64,000 nucleotides of DNA from Amnibacterium flavum. Lineage in GTDB: Bacteria; Actinomycetota; Actinomycetes; Actinomycetales; Microbacteriaceae. The notes beneath the pieces are model-generated. The model saw only the letters and a list, made by a program, of their open reading frames with translations, searched no databases and was not told the origin of the DNA. Numbering within the stretch: the stretch's first letter is position 1; the number at the start of each line of letters is the position of its first letter. Shown here piece after piece: positions 34,442 to 43,835 of the stretch. The stretch covers positions 1 through 64,000 of the forward strand of contig NZ_QEOP01000001.1 in assembly GCF_003097495.1 (NCBI RefSeq). Reading direction: 5' to 3'. The position numbers and the translations under genes were made by a program.

Positions 34442-35338
34442 ATGAGTGATCGCAGCGAAGCGCGCGAGTTCTCATCCGTGCTGCGCGCCGTTCTCCTGGG
34501 CGCCGGACTCGCCGCGACCTGGTTCGCCGCCTCGGCACTCCTCGACTCCCCCGCCGCGCACGCTGCCGAACCCACGGGCGCGACCGCCCCGGCGGGCCTG
34601 CTGTCCTCCACTGACGGGCTGCTCGACGGTGTCGACGGAGCGCTCGACTCGGTCGGCGGAGTCGTCGACGAGGCTCTCACCGCCGTCGGCAGCACGGTCG
34701 ACTCCGACCTCGCGTCCTCCGTCGTCACGCCGGTCGCCGAGACCGTCGACACGGTCGTCGTCGACGTCGTCGCTCCTCTTCCCGTCGTCGGCCAGCCGGT
34801 CGTCGACGCCACCGGCACCGCGCCGGTGACAACAATCCTCGCCCCGGTCGCGTCGACGATCGATTCCGCGCTCGGGGCGACTGGGGAGGCCGTCGGCGAC
34901 GCGGGGGGCGTCGTCGACGGCCTGCTGGATGTCGACCTTCCGTCGACCGTCACGCCGATCGTCGGCAGCCACGGACCCGTCGTCGGGATCTCTCTCCTCG
35001 CTGCATCGGCGGGCGTTCCGAACACGGATGTCGCCGCTCTCCCGACCCGGACCCCGTTCACCGCTCCGGCGGCGAGCGCAGCGCTCGTGGCCGTCGAAGC
35101 GGCTCTGCCTGCTTCTCCGGCGGTCCCCGCCCCGGCGCCGGGAGGCCCCCGCGGGCCGCTCGACGTGCCCACGGACGGCACCACGAACCCGTCGAGCTCC
35201 GGCTCCGGGTTCGCGGCTCCCGCGGCCACCCTGGGGGATCGCTACACCTCTGCTTCCGCCTCGGCGGTCACCGGCTTCGCCGACAGCGCCTGGGCGCTCG
35301 TCTCGGCAACCTACGACACCGACACCTCTCCTGACTGA
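34442..35338 (+). CDS. Exported Val/Ala/Asp-rich protein of unknown function
   Basis: 298 residues. An N-terminal basic segment and hydrophobic core (VLLGAGLAATWFAASALL) end at AHAAE, a signal-peptidase site. The mature chain is a low-complexity series of short GL-LD-GVD-AL-DSV units with alternating Val and Asp, then a Pro-rich stretch. No cysteines, no anchor and no enzymatic motif are present. GGAGG lies nine bases before the ATG and a near-consensus promoter is upstream. It precedes the chaplin-like gene on the same strand, so both may be expressed at the surface together. Confidence 0.7.
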   Translation: MSDRSEAREFSSVLRAVLLGAGLAATWFAASALLDSPAAHAAEPTGATAPAGLLSSTDGLLDGVDGALDSVGGVVDEALTAVGSTVDSDLASSVVTPVAETVDTVVVDVVAPLPVVGQPVVDATGTAPVTTILAPVASTIDSALGATGEAVGDAGGVVDGLLDVDLPSTVTPIVGSHGPVVGISLLAASAGVPNTDVAALPTRTPFTAPAASAALVAVEAALPASPAVPAPAPGGPRGPLDVPTDGTTNPSSSGSGFAAPAATLGDRYTSASASAVTGFADSAWALVSATYDTDTSPD

Positions 35339-35429
35339 GTGAGACCCTCTGCCCGCTTTGCCGGGGCAGACACGGTCATCCGCGCACGACGTGCGCACCA
35401 ATCCACTCATTCATCTCAAGGAGACAGTC

Positions 35430-36731
35430 ATGTCCAGAATCACCTCACGGGTGCTCTACGGAGTGCTCTTCGCCGGGGGCCTCACGCTCCTCGGCGCAAC
35501 CGCCGCCAACGCGGCCGAGACCACCGGGGACGACTCGGTGCTCGGCGGAAGCCAGGTGGTGCCCGGCATCACCGCACCGGTCTCGGTCGACGGCCTCGCG
35601 GTCAGCCTCTTCGGCGACAGCAGCACCGCTGCTCCCGCCGAGCAGGCACCCACCGCTCCCGTCGACACCGCTCAGCCGGCAACGACCGACGGCTCCTATT
35701 CGGTCGCCGGAGGGACGCAGGTGGCACCCGCCGTCGCGCTGCCCGTCACTGTCGAGAACACCGCGGTGTCGGTCTTCGGTGACAGCAGCACCGGAGGGTC
35801 GTCCGATCCCGCCTCGATCCCGACCGCACCGGCACCCGCTACGGCGCCGGTGACTACCGGGGACGACTCGATCGGCGGCGGAAGCCAGGTCGCGGGCGAC
35901 GTGTTCGCTCCCATCTCGGTGTCGGGCGTCGCGCTCGCCCCGTTCGGCGATGCGACCAGCGGCGGAACCTCGACCGCTCCGGCCGCTTCGTCTCCGGCGG
36001 GCGGCAACGCGTCGACCGGCGGTGAGGACTCCACGCTGGGCGGTACGCAGCTCGTACCGGCGATCACCGCGCCGATCTCGGTGGGCGGTCTCGCGATCAG
36101 CCTGACGGGTGACAGCAGCACCGGTGGGACGGGAACCCCCGCCACGACCGGCAGCACCGGCACCGGAACCGGGGCCGTCACCGACGGTGACGACTCCACC
36201 CTCGGAGGCACGCAGGTCACGCCCGTCGTCACCGCTCCCGTTTCCATCGGCGACCTCGCCGTCAGCCTGACCGGCGACAGCAGCACCACCGGAACGGGAA
36301 CGACCGGCACCACCGGCAACACCGGCACCGGAACCGGGGCCGTCACCAATGGTGACGACTCCACCCTGGGAGGAACGCAGATCGCTCCGATCGTCACCCT
36401 CCCCGTCACGATCGGCGACATCGCGGTCAGCCTCACCGGCGACAGCGAGACGACCGACCCGGGAACGCCGGTGACCCCGGGCGAGGAGCCCGGTGAGGAG
36501 CCGGGAACGGACCCGGGCACCACGCCGGGTACCACGCCGGGAACCGGAGTGACGACGCCGACGACGACCGGATCGGGCACGGCTCTGGCCTCGCTCGGCA
36601 CGCGTCCCGCCGGAGCCTCGCTCGCCTCGACCGGCGCGGACGTCGCCGGCCTGTCGATCGCGGCGCTGATGCTGCTGTTCCTCGGCGGCGCCTTCGTCGC
36701 TGCGAAGCGGCGCACGGTTTCGAAGCGGTAG
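35430..36731 (+). CDS. Sortase-anchored surface protein with six chaplin-like repeats
   Basis: 433 residues. The signal peptide ends near TAANAAE (residue 30). Six modules of about 55 residues begin near residues 34, 88, 145, 199, 254 and 309. Each has the core pattern DDSxLGGxQVxPxITxPVSV followed by xGLAVSLxGDSST. This resembles the hydrophobic strand core of streptomycete chaplins, without their cysteines. Gly/Thr linkers separate them. The C-terminus has LASTG (residues 398-402), a helix and a KRRTVSKR tail, a sortase signal of the LAXTG class used by long chaplins. AAGGAG lies seven bases before the ATG. A chaplin-like coat role is inferred. Confidence 0.75.
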   Translation: MSRITSRVLYGVLFAGGLTLLGATAANAAETTGDDSVLGGSQVVPGITAPVSVDGLAVSLFGDSSTAAPAEQAPTAPVDTAQPATTDGSYSVAGGTQVAPAVALPVTVENTAVSVFGDSSTGGSSDPASIPTAPAPATAPVTTGDDSIGGGSQVAGDVFAPISVSGVALAPFGDATSGGTSTAPAASSPAGGNASTGGEDSTLGGTQLVPAITAPISVGGLAISLTGDSSTGGTGTPATTGSTGTGTGAVTDGDDSTLGGTQVTPVVTAPVSIGDLAVSLTGDSSTTGTGTTGTTGNTGTGTGAVTNGDDSTLGGTQIAPIVTLPVTIGDIAVSLTGDSETTDPGTPVTPGEEPGEEPGTDPGTTPGTTPGTGVTTPTTTGSGTALASLGTRPAGASLASTGADVAGLSIAALMLLFLGGAFVAAKRRTVSKR

Positions 36732-36756
36732 CACCCGACGCTTCGAAAGAAGGAGC

Positions 36757-36785
36757 CCTCCCCGCACATGCCGTGCGGGGAGGGC
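36757..36785 (+). terminator. Terminator after the chaplin-like gene
   Basis: CCCTCCCCGCAC-ATGCC-GTGCGGGGAGGG is a 12-bp perfect stem. Confidence 0.8.
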
Positions 36786-36841
36786 ATCCGCCTGCCCCTC
36801 GGCGGGCCGCGGCGGGGGCCCTCTCGATAGTGTTGGCGGCA

Positions 36842-37950
36842 ATGGAACTCACCTCTGGGATCACCGCGCGGCGCAGCGCGCTGGCCGACGGACGCGAACT
36901 CATCTACTACGACGACGCCGACACCACCCTCGGGCCGGAGCGCGCGCTCGATCTGCGTGATCTGCCCGAGCGACCGCCGACCGCGTCGATGCGGCAGGAC
37001 GTCCTCACCGGCGACTGGATCTCCGTCGCGGCGTCGCGACAGAACCGTGCCTTCCTGCCTCCCGCCGAGGCCGACCCGTTGTCGCCGCAGACACCGACGA
37101 ACCCCTCCGAGATCCCGAGCCTCTACGACGTGGCCGTCTTCGAGAACCGCTCTCCGTCGTTCGGCCCACTGCTCGTCGACGCCGCCGCACCTGAGGGTCT
37201 TGCAGATCTCGGGCGCATTGGATTCGACCGCACCCGCACGTCGGTCGGGCGCTGCGAGGTCGTCTGCTTCTCCCCCGAGCACGAGGGATCGTTCGGATCG
37301 CTCAGCGAGTCGCGCGCCCGCACCGTCATCGAAGCGTGGGCGCACCGCACCGACGAGCTCACCCGGATGCCGGGCATCGAGCAGGTGTTCCCGTTCGAGA
37401 ATCGCGGGCAGGACATCGGGGTCACCCTCCACCATCCGCACGGGCAGATCTACGCCTACCCCTACATCACACCGCGCACCACCCGGCTGCTCGCGTCGAT
37501 CGACGAGGTAGGGCCCGACCTGTTCGCGCGGATCCTCGACAACGAGCTCGCCTCCGGACGGGTGCTGCTGCAGGGCGAGCACTGGACCGCGTTCGTTCCG
37601 TTCGCCGCTCGCTGGCCGGTCGAGGTGCACATGCTCCCGCACCGGCACGTACCCGACTTCGCCGAGACGACGACGGCGGAACGGGATGAGCTGTCGCGCC
37701 TGTACCTCCGCCTGCTGCGCGGGATCGATGCGCTCTACCCGACCCCGACGCCGTACATCGCGGCCTGGCACCAGGCGCCGGTCAATTCGCATCGCGACGA
37801 GGTGCGCCTCATGCTGCAGATCACCTCGCCGAGACGAGCGGAGAGCAAGCTCAAGTACCTCGCCGGATCCGAGGCGGCCATGGGCGCCTGGATCGGCGAC
37901 ATCGCCCCGGAGACCGCTGCCGACATGATCAGAGAGGCGCTCGAACGGGT

Positions 37951-37954
<4 letters not shown>
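36842..37954 (+). CDS. galT: Galactose-1-phosphate uridylyltransferase
   Basis: 370 residues. The active-site HPH motif is in GVTLHHPHGQIYAYPYI, where the second His forms the uridylyl intermediate. VFENRSPSFG and EVHMLPHRHVPDF (second HIT-like motif) are also conserved. It transfers UMP between UDP-glucose and galactose-1-phosphate in the Leloir pathway. The start MELTSGITARR follows TAGTGT by 8 nt (leaderless type); an upstream ATG in the terminator region is unlikely. The end overlaps galK by 4 nt. Confidence 0.95.
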
Positions 37955-39111
<1,157 letters not shown>

Positions 39112-39186
39112 GCCCGAGGTCGCCGCGTCTGCATCTCGGACCGAGCACCGCCCGAAGCGGTGGATCGGGCTCGTTAGGCTGACGCT

Positions 39187-39924
39187 GTGGCGGTCCTCGA
39201 CCTGAATTGCGACCTCGGCGAGGAGGTGGGCGACGACGACGCCCTCTTCCCCCTCGTGACGAGCGCGAACATCGCCTGCGGATTCCACGCGGGTGACGCG
39301 GCGACGATGACGCGATCCGTCGCACTCGCCCTGGCCAACGAGGTCGCGATCGGCGCTCATCCGTCGTACCGCGACCGCGAAGGCTTCGGACGGCGTGAGA
39401 TGTCGCCGCCCTTCGCTGCCCTCGTCGACGACCTGGCTGAACAGGTCGACGCGCTGACCCGCATCGCCGCCGACTCCGGCGCCCGACTGGCCTACCTCAA
39501 GCCGCACGGCGCGCTCTACAACCGCATCGTTCACGACGACCTGCAGGCCCGGGCTGTCGCCGAGGTCGCTCGGGTGTCCGGCCTGCCCTTGTTGGGCATG
39601 TCGGGCTCCGCGCTCGAGCGGGCTGCCGCTGCGGCGGGTTCCGGGTTCTTCCGCGAGGCGTTCGGCGATCGCGCCTACCTGCCCGACGGAACACTCGCAC
39701 CGCGAACTGTCGCCGGCGCCGTCATCACCGATCCCGCTCGCGTCGCCGAACGCGTCCTGCGCATGGCGGAGTCGCGGAGCGTCGTCGCGACCGACGGATC
39801 GATCGTCCCCCTCGAGGTCGACTCCGTCTGCCTGCACGGCGACACCGACGACGCGGTCGCGATCGCCCGGGCGGTGCGGGCGGCGTTGACGGGCTCCGGG
39901 GTTCTGCTTGCGGCGTTCTCATGA
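39187..39924 (+). CDS. pxpA: 5-oxoprolinase subunit A (LamB/YcsF family)
   Basis: 245 residues. The N-terminal signature is DLNCDLGEEVGDDDALFPLV, followed by SANIACGFHAGDA, GAHPSYRDREGFGRR and YLKPHGALYN. With PxpB and PxpC it cleaves 5-oxoproline (pyroglutamate) to glutamate using ATP. The GTG start follows TAGGCT by 6 nt, a leaderless layout. The stop overlaps pxpB by 4 nt. Confidence 0.95.
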   Translation: MAVLDLNCDLGEEVGDDDALFPLVTSANIACGFHAGDAATMTRSVALALANEVAIGAHPSYRDREGFGRREMSPPFAALVDDLAEQVDALTRIAADSGARLAYLKPHGALYNRIVHDDLQARAVAEVARVSGLPLLGMSGSALERAAAAAGSGFFREAFGDRAYLPDGTLAPRTVAGAVITDPARVAERVLRMAESRSVVATDGSIVPLEVDSVCLHGDTDDAVAIARAVRAALTGSGVLLAAFS

Positions 39925-40532
39925 GGGTGCTCCCCTACGGCGACCGCGCACTGCTCGCGGAATACGGCGACGCCGAGGAGACGATCGCCGCCTATCGCGC
40001 CCTCGAGGCGACGCGACCCCCGGGCGTCGTCGCGCTCGTGCCCGCCGCCCGCACGGTGCTCGTCCGCGTCGAACCCACCGCCCTCACGCTCGGCAACGCG
40101 GAGCGGTGGGTCAGGGAGACCGAGCCGATCGAGAGCGAGGACGATCCGGGAGCACTGGTCGTCATCCCCGTCCACTACGACGGACCCGACCTGTCGGACA
40201 CCGCCGATCTTCTGGGGATGAGCGTCGCCGGACTGATCGCCGCGCACTCGGCAGCCGACTGGCGGTGCGGTTTCGTCGGCTTCTCCCCCGGCTTCGGCTA
40301 TCTCAGCGCGGCGGACTGGGCGCACGAGGTCCCTCGGCTCGCGACATCCCGCCCGCGGGTGCCCGCCGGCTCCGTCGCCGTCGCAGCGGGATTCGCCGGC
40401 GTCTACCCACGGGAGTCGCCGGGCGGCTGGCGGATCCTCGGTCGCACCGACGCCGACCTGTGGGACGTCGACCGCACGCCGCCCGCGCTGCTCATCCCGG
40501 GCGCACGGGTCCGGTTCGAGGCGATCCCGTGA
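39921..40532 (+). CDS. pxpB: 5-oxoprolinase subunit B (KipI-like)
   Basis: 203 residues of the KipI/AHS1 type. Conserved positions are VIPVHYDGPDLSDTADLLGM, WRCGFVGFSPGFGYL, PRVPAGSVAVAAGFAGVYP and GGWRILGRT. It partners PxpC. Start and stop overlap pxpA and pxpC by 4 nt each, showing a tightly coupled operon. Confidence 0.95.
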   Translation: MRVLPYGDRALLAEYGDAEETIAAYRALEATRPPGVVALVPAARTVLVRVEPTALTLGNAERWVRETEPIESEDDPGALVVIPVHYDGPDLSDTADLLGMSVAGLIAAHSAADWRCGFVGFSPGFGYLSAADWAHEVPRLATSRPRVPAGSVAVAAGFAGVYPRESPGGWRILGRTDADLWDVDRTPPALLIPGARVRFEAIP

Positions 40533-41392
40533 CCACGTCACTGACCGTCATCGAGCCGGGCGCCCTGCTGCTCATCGAGGATCTCGGCCGCGCCGGCCTC
40601 GAGCATCTCGGCGTCGGCGCCTCCGGAGCGTCCGACCGGCGCGCGCTCGCTCTCGCCAACCGCCTCGTCGGCAACCCGGAGGCGGCCGCCGGCCTCGAGC
40701 TGCTCATCGGTGGCGCGCAGCTCGTCTTCGACTTCCCCGCATGGATCGCCGTCACCGGCGCCTGGGGCACCGTCATTGCGGGCGGGCGGAGCGTCGAGCC
40801 GCATACGGCCACCCGGATCTCCGCGGGCGAGTCCGTGCGGTTCGGGATGGCCGACCGCGGTCTGCGCTACCTCGTGGCGATCCGCGGCGGAGTCGAGGTG
40901 CCGGTCGTGCTGGGGTCCCGGTCCCGTGACACCCTCGCCGCCATCGGCCCTGCGCCTCTCACGGCCGGCGATGTCGTGCCGGTCGGCTCCGAGCCTCCCT
41001 CTCCCATCCCCGGCGTCGACGTCGTGCCGGTGGATCCGCCCGGCGACGGGACGATCTCTCTCGCTGTCCGGCCGGGCCCGCGAGCCGACTGGTTCGGCTC
41101 CGCGGCCCGCGCCGCACTCGTGAGCGACGAGTGGACCGTCTCGCCGCGGTCCGACCGGACGGGCCTGCGCCTCGAAGGTCCTGCACTCGGTCGCGTGATC
41201 GAACGGGAGCTGCCGAGCGAGGGCACCGTGCCCGGGGCCATCCAGGTCTCGTCCGACGGCGCCCCGACCGTGCTCGGGGTCGATGCTCCGGTGACGGGCG
41301 GGTATCCGGTGATCGCGGTCGTCATCGGCCGCGACCTCGACGCCCTCGCGCAGCTGCGCCCCGGACAGCGGGTGAGACTCCACTACGAGTGA
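40529..41392 (+). CDS. pxpC: 5-oxoprolinase subunit C (biotin-dependent carboxyltransferase-like)
   Basis: 287 residues of the KipA/AHS2 type. The N-terminus (LLIEDLGRAGLEHLGVGASG then ASDRRALALANRLVGN) is typical. Later segments are LAVRPGPRADWFG, SDRTGLRLEGPAL and SEGTVPGAIQVSSDGAPTVL. The GTG start overlaps the pxpB stop. It is the last gene of the operon and converges on folD, with a perfect palindrome between them. Confidence 0.94.
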   Translation: MTTSLTVIEPGALLLIEDLGRAGLEHLGVGASGASDRRALALANRLVGNPEAAAGLELLIGGAQLVFDFPAWIAVTGAWGTVIAGGRSVEPHTATRISAGESVRFGMADRGLRYLVAIRGGVEVPVVLGSRSRDTLAAIGPAPLTAGDVVPVGSEPPSPIPGVDVVPVDPPGDGTISLAVRPGPRADWFGSAARAALVSDEWTVSPRSDRTGLRLEGPALGRVIERELPSEGTVPGAIQVSSDGAPTVLGVDAPVTGGYPVIAVVIGRDLDALAQLRPGQRVRLHYE

Positions 41393-41427
41393 CCGCCATC
41401 GCGTCGCTGCGCTCGGCGGCCGGGCTC

Positions 41428-41453
41428 GTCAGCGGAGCGCGCGCTCCGCTGAC
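41428..41453. terminator. Perfect 26-bp palindrome at the folD stop codon
   Basis: GTCAGCGGAGCGC is followed at once by its exact reverse complement. It covers the last codons of folD and may fold in the transcripts of both pxpC and folD. The lack of loop and U-tract leaves a termination role uncertain. Confidence 0.5.
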
Positions 41454-42310
41454 TCGACGACGTTCTGGACGAGCAGCGCCCGGGTCATCGGGCCGACTCC
41501 TCCCGGGTTCGGGGACAGCCAGCCCGCCACTTCCTCGACACCGGGCGCGATGTCGCCCGTCAGCTTCGCCTTGCCCGTCTCGTGGTCGATGACCCGGGTC
41601 ACCCCGACATCGAGCACGGCGGCGCCCGGCTTGATCCAGTCGGGCTGCACGAGATGCGGGACGCCGACGGCGGCGATGACCACGTCGGCGCGACGGACCT
41701 CGGCCGCGAGGTCGGGCGTGCGCGAATGCGTGAGCGTGACGGTGGCGTCGACGCCCTTGCGCGTGAGCAGCAGCCCCATCGGACGACCGACGGTCAGCCC
41801 GCGGCCGACGACTGTCACGTGCTTCCCGGGCAGCTCGTAGCCATGCCGGTGCAGCAGCTCGATGATGCCGGCGGGCGTGCACGGCAGCGGCGAGTTCAGC
41901 GGACCGTCGACCCCGAGAACGAGTCGGCCCAGGTTCGTGGGGTGCAGCCCGTCGGCGTCCTTGGCGGGGTCGATGAGCTCGAGCGCCGCGTGCTCGTCGA
42001 TGCCGGCGGGGAGGGGCAGCTGCACGATGTAGCCCGTCACCGCCGGGTCGGCGTTGAGCGCCCTGATCGCGTCGAACACCTCGGCCGCCGTCGCCGTCTC
42101 GGGCAGGTCGTACCGGATCGACTCGACCCCGACCTCCGCGCAGTCGCGGTGCTTGCCCGCCACGTACGCGCGCGAGGCGGGGTCGTCGCCCACGAGCAGG
42201 GTGCCGAGACCCGGGACGACTCCGCGCGAGCGGAGCACGTCGACGCGGTCGCGCAGCTCGGACTTGATCGCCGCAGCGGTCGCCGTGCCGTCGAGCCGGA
42301 CGGCTGTCAT
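41429..42310 (-). CDS. folD: Methylene-THF dehydrogenase/cyclohydrolase FolD
   Basis: 293 residues. The catalytic lysine lies in [20 protein letters not shown], and [12 protein letters not shown] is typical. The NADP-binding motif is [16 protein letters not shown] and the C-terminal signature is [14 protein letters not shown]. It interconverts 5,10-methylene-, methenyl- and 10-formyl-THF. The ATG overlaps the glyA stop by 4 nt, so both lie under the riboswitch upstream of glyA. 10-formyl-THF from FolD is a substrate of purine synthesis and of PurU, encoded 7 kb away. Confidence 0.96.
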   Translation of the reverse strand: MTAVRLDGTATAAAIKSELRDRVDVLRSRGVVPGLGTLLVGDDPASRAYVAGKHRDCAEVGVESIRYDLPETATAAEVFDAIRALNADPAVTGYIVQLPLPAGIDEHAALELIDPAKDADGLHPTNLGRLVLGVDGPLNSPLPCTPAGIIELLHRHGYELPGKHVTVVGRGLTVGRPMGLLLTRKGVDATVTLTHSRTPDLAAEVRRADVVIAAVGVPHLVQPDWIKPGAAVLDVGVTRVIDHETGKAKLTGDIAPGVEEVAGWLSPNPGGVGPMTRALLVQNVVESAERALR

Positions 42311-43644
42311 GCGCCCGCGATCGACGAGGCGAGCGAGGCGTGCTCGAGCGGCTGACCGCTCGGGCCGAGACCGGCGTACAGCGGGAAGCGCTCGGCGAGT
42401 GCGCGAACCCGCTCGCGGGCGGAGCCGAGGTCGGCGCCGGGGGTGAGCACGTCGGCGATCACGTCGGACACCTCGGTGAACTCGGCATCGTCGAAGCCGC
42501 GGGTCGCGAGTGCCGGCGTGCCGATGCGGACACCCGAGGTGACCATCGGCGGGCGCGGGTCGAAGGGCACGGAGTTGCGGTTGACGGTGATGCCGGCCTC
42601 GTGGAGGAGGTCTTCGGCCTGCTTGCCGTCGATCTCGGAGTCGCGGAGGTCGGTGAGCACGAGGTGCACATCGGTGCCGCCGGTCAGCACGTCGATGCCG
42701 GCAGCACGGGCGTCGGGCGAGGTGAGTCGCGACGCGAGGATCTGCGCACCGCGGACGGTGCGCTCTTGACGGTCGACGAACTCGGGCTCGGCCGCGAGCT
42801 TGAAGGCGGTCGCCTTGGCGGCGATCACGTGCATGAGGGGGCCGCCCTGCTGACCGGGGAAGACCGCCGAGTTGAGCTTCTTGAACAGCGACTCGTCGTT
42901 GCTCAGGATGAAGCCCGAGCGGGGTCCGCCGATGGTCTTGTGCACGGTGCTCGACACGACGTGCGCGTACGGCACAGGCGACGGGTGCAGCCCGGCGGCG
43001 ACGAGCCCGGCGAAGTGGGCCATGTCGACCCAGAGGATGGCGCCGACCTCATCGGCGATCGCACGGAACGCGGCGAAGTCCAGCTGTCGCGAGTAGGCCG
43101 ACCAACCGGCGATGATCACCCGCGGCCGGTGCTCGAGAGCCTTGGCCCGGACGACGTCCATGTCGATGCGGAAGGTCTCGGGGTCGACCCCGTAGGCGAC
43201 CGCGTTGTAGAGGCGGCCCGAGAAGTTGAGCTTCATGCCGTGGGTGAGGTGACCGCCGTGGGCCAGTTCGAGCCCGAGGATGGTGTCGCCGGGCTGCGCG
43301 ATGGCGGCGAGCACGGCGGCGTTGGCCTGCGCGCCGGAGTGGGGCTGCACGTTGGCGAAGTCGGCGCCGAAGAGGCTCTTGGCGCGGCTGATCGCCAGCT
43401 CCTCGGCGATGTCGACGAACTCGCAGCCGCCGTAGTAACGGCGACCGGGGTACCCCTCCGCGTACTTGTTGGTGAGCACGGAGCCCTGCGCTTCGAGGAT
43501 GGCGCGGGGAACGAAGTTCTCGCTCGCGATCATCTCAAGGGTCGACTGCTGACGGCCGAGTTCCTTCGCGAGCACATCGGCGATCTCAGGATCGACGACG
43601 GCGAGCGACTCGAGGAACTGGGAGGGAACGGATGAATCGGACAT
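42307..43644 (-). CDS. glyA: Serine hydroxymethyltransferase
   Basis: 445 residues of a PLP-dependent fold-type I enzyme converting serine plus THF to glycine and 5,10-methylene-THF. The PLP lysine lies in [56 protein letters not shown] and [20 protein letters not shown] are conserved. The start [10 protein letters not shown] has GAGGAG eight bases upstream; an ATG five codons earlier lies inside that site. Expression is predicted to be controlled by a ZTP riboswitch in the 5' leader. Confidence 0.97.
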   Translation of the reverse strand: MSDSSVPSQFLESLAVVDPEIADVLAKELGRQQSTLEMIASENFVPRAILEAQGSVLTNKYAEGYPGRRYYGGCEFVDIAEELAISRAKSLFGADFANVQPHSGAQANAAVLAAIAQPGDTILGLELAHGGHLTHGMKLNFSGRLYNAVAYGVDPETFRIDMDVVRAKALEHRPRVIIAGWSAYSRQLDFAAFRAIADEVGAILWVDMAHFAGLVAAGLHPSPVPYAHVVSSTVHKTIGGPRSGFILSNDESLFKKLNSAVFPGQQGGPLMHVIAAKATAFKLAAEPEFVDRQERTVRGAQILASRLTSPDARAAGIDVLTGGTDVHLVLTDLRDSEIDGKQAEDLLHEAGITVNRNSVPFDPRPPMVTSGVRIGTPALATRGFDDAEFTEVSDVIADVLTPGADLGSARERVRALAERFPLYAGLGPSGQPLEHASLASSIAGA

Positions 43645-43675
43645 AGGGGCACTCCTCACTGACAGTGGTATCCAC

Positions 43676-43776
43676 GAAGCCCAGGCGTACGGCCCCGTCG
43701 GTGTCAGTCGTTCCCCGGTGGTGATCCACCTACTGGGGAGGTCTCGGAAGCCTCCGCCACGCCAGTCGCGACGACG
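43676..43776 (-). promoter_or_regulatory. ZTP (pfl) riboswitch controlling glyA-folD
   Basis: On the minus strand the leader contains the hallmark pfl elements in order: GCGACTGGCG opening P1, then GTGGATCACCACCGGGGAAC forming the P2 pseudoknot domain. A variable linker follows, then GGGCCGTACGCCTGGGC, the conserved P3 with its CCUGGGC loop. ZTP/ZMP accumulates when 10-formyl-THF is low and turns on one-carbon genes, matching glyA-folD downstream. A TAGGCT -10 lies just upstream (43784-43779). Downstream, CACTG-T-CAGTG pairs just before the GAGGAG ribosome-binding site and no U-tract is seen, so translational control is likely. Confidence 0.88.
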
Positions 43777-43835
43777 TCAGCCTAGCAAACCGTCGGGAGA
43801 ACCGACCAGCGGCCGAGATGAACGCGAGCCGACTT

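Noticed and set aside
35696-37792. 698-residue open frame antisense to the chaplin-like gene and galT
   Set aside because: It spans a terminator and two well-supported genes on the other strand; its Val/Pro-rich part mirrors the repeats.
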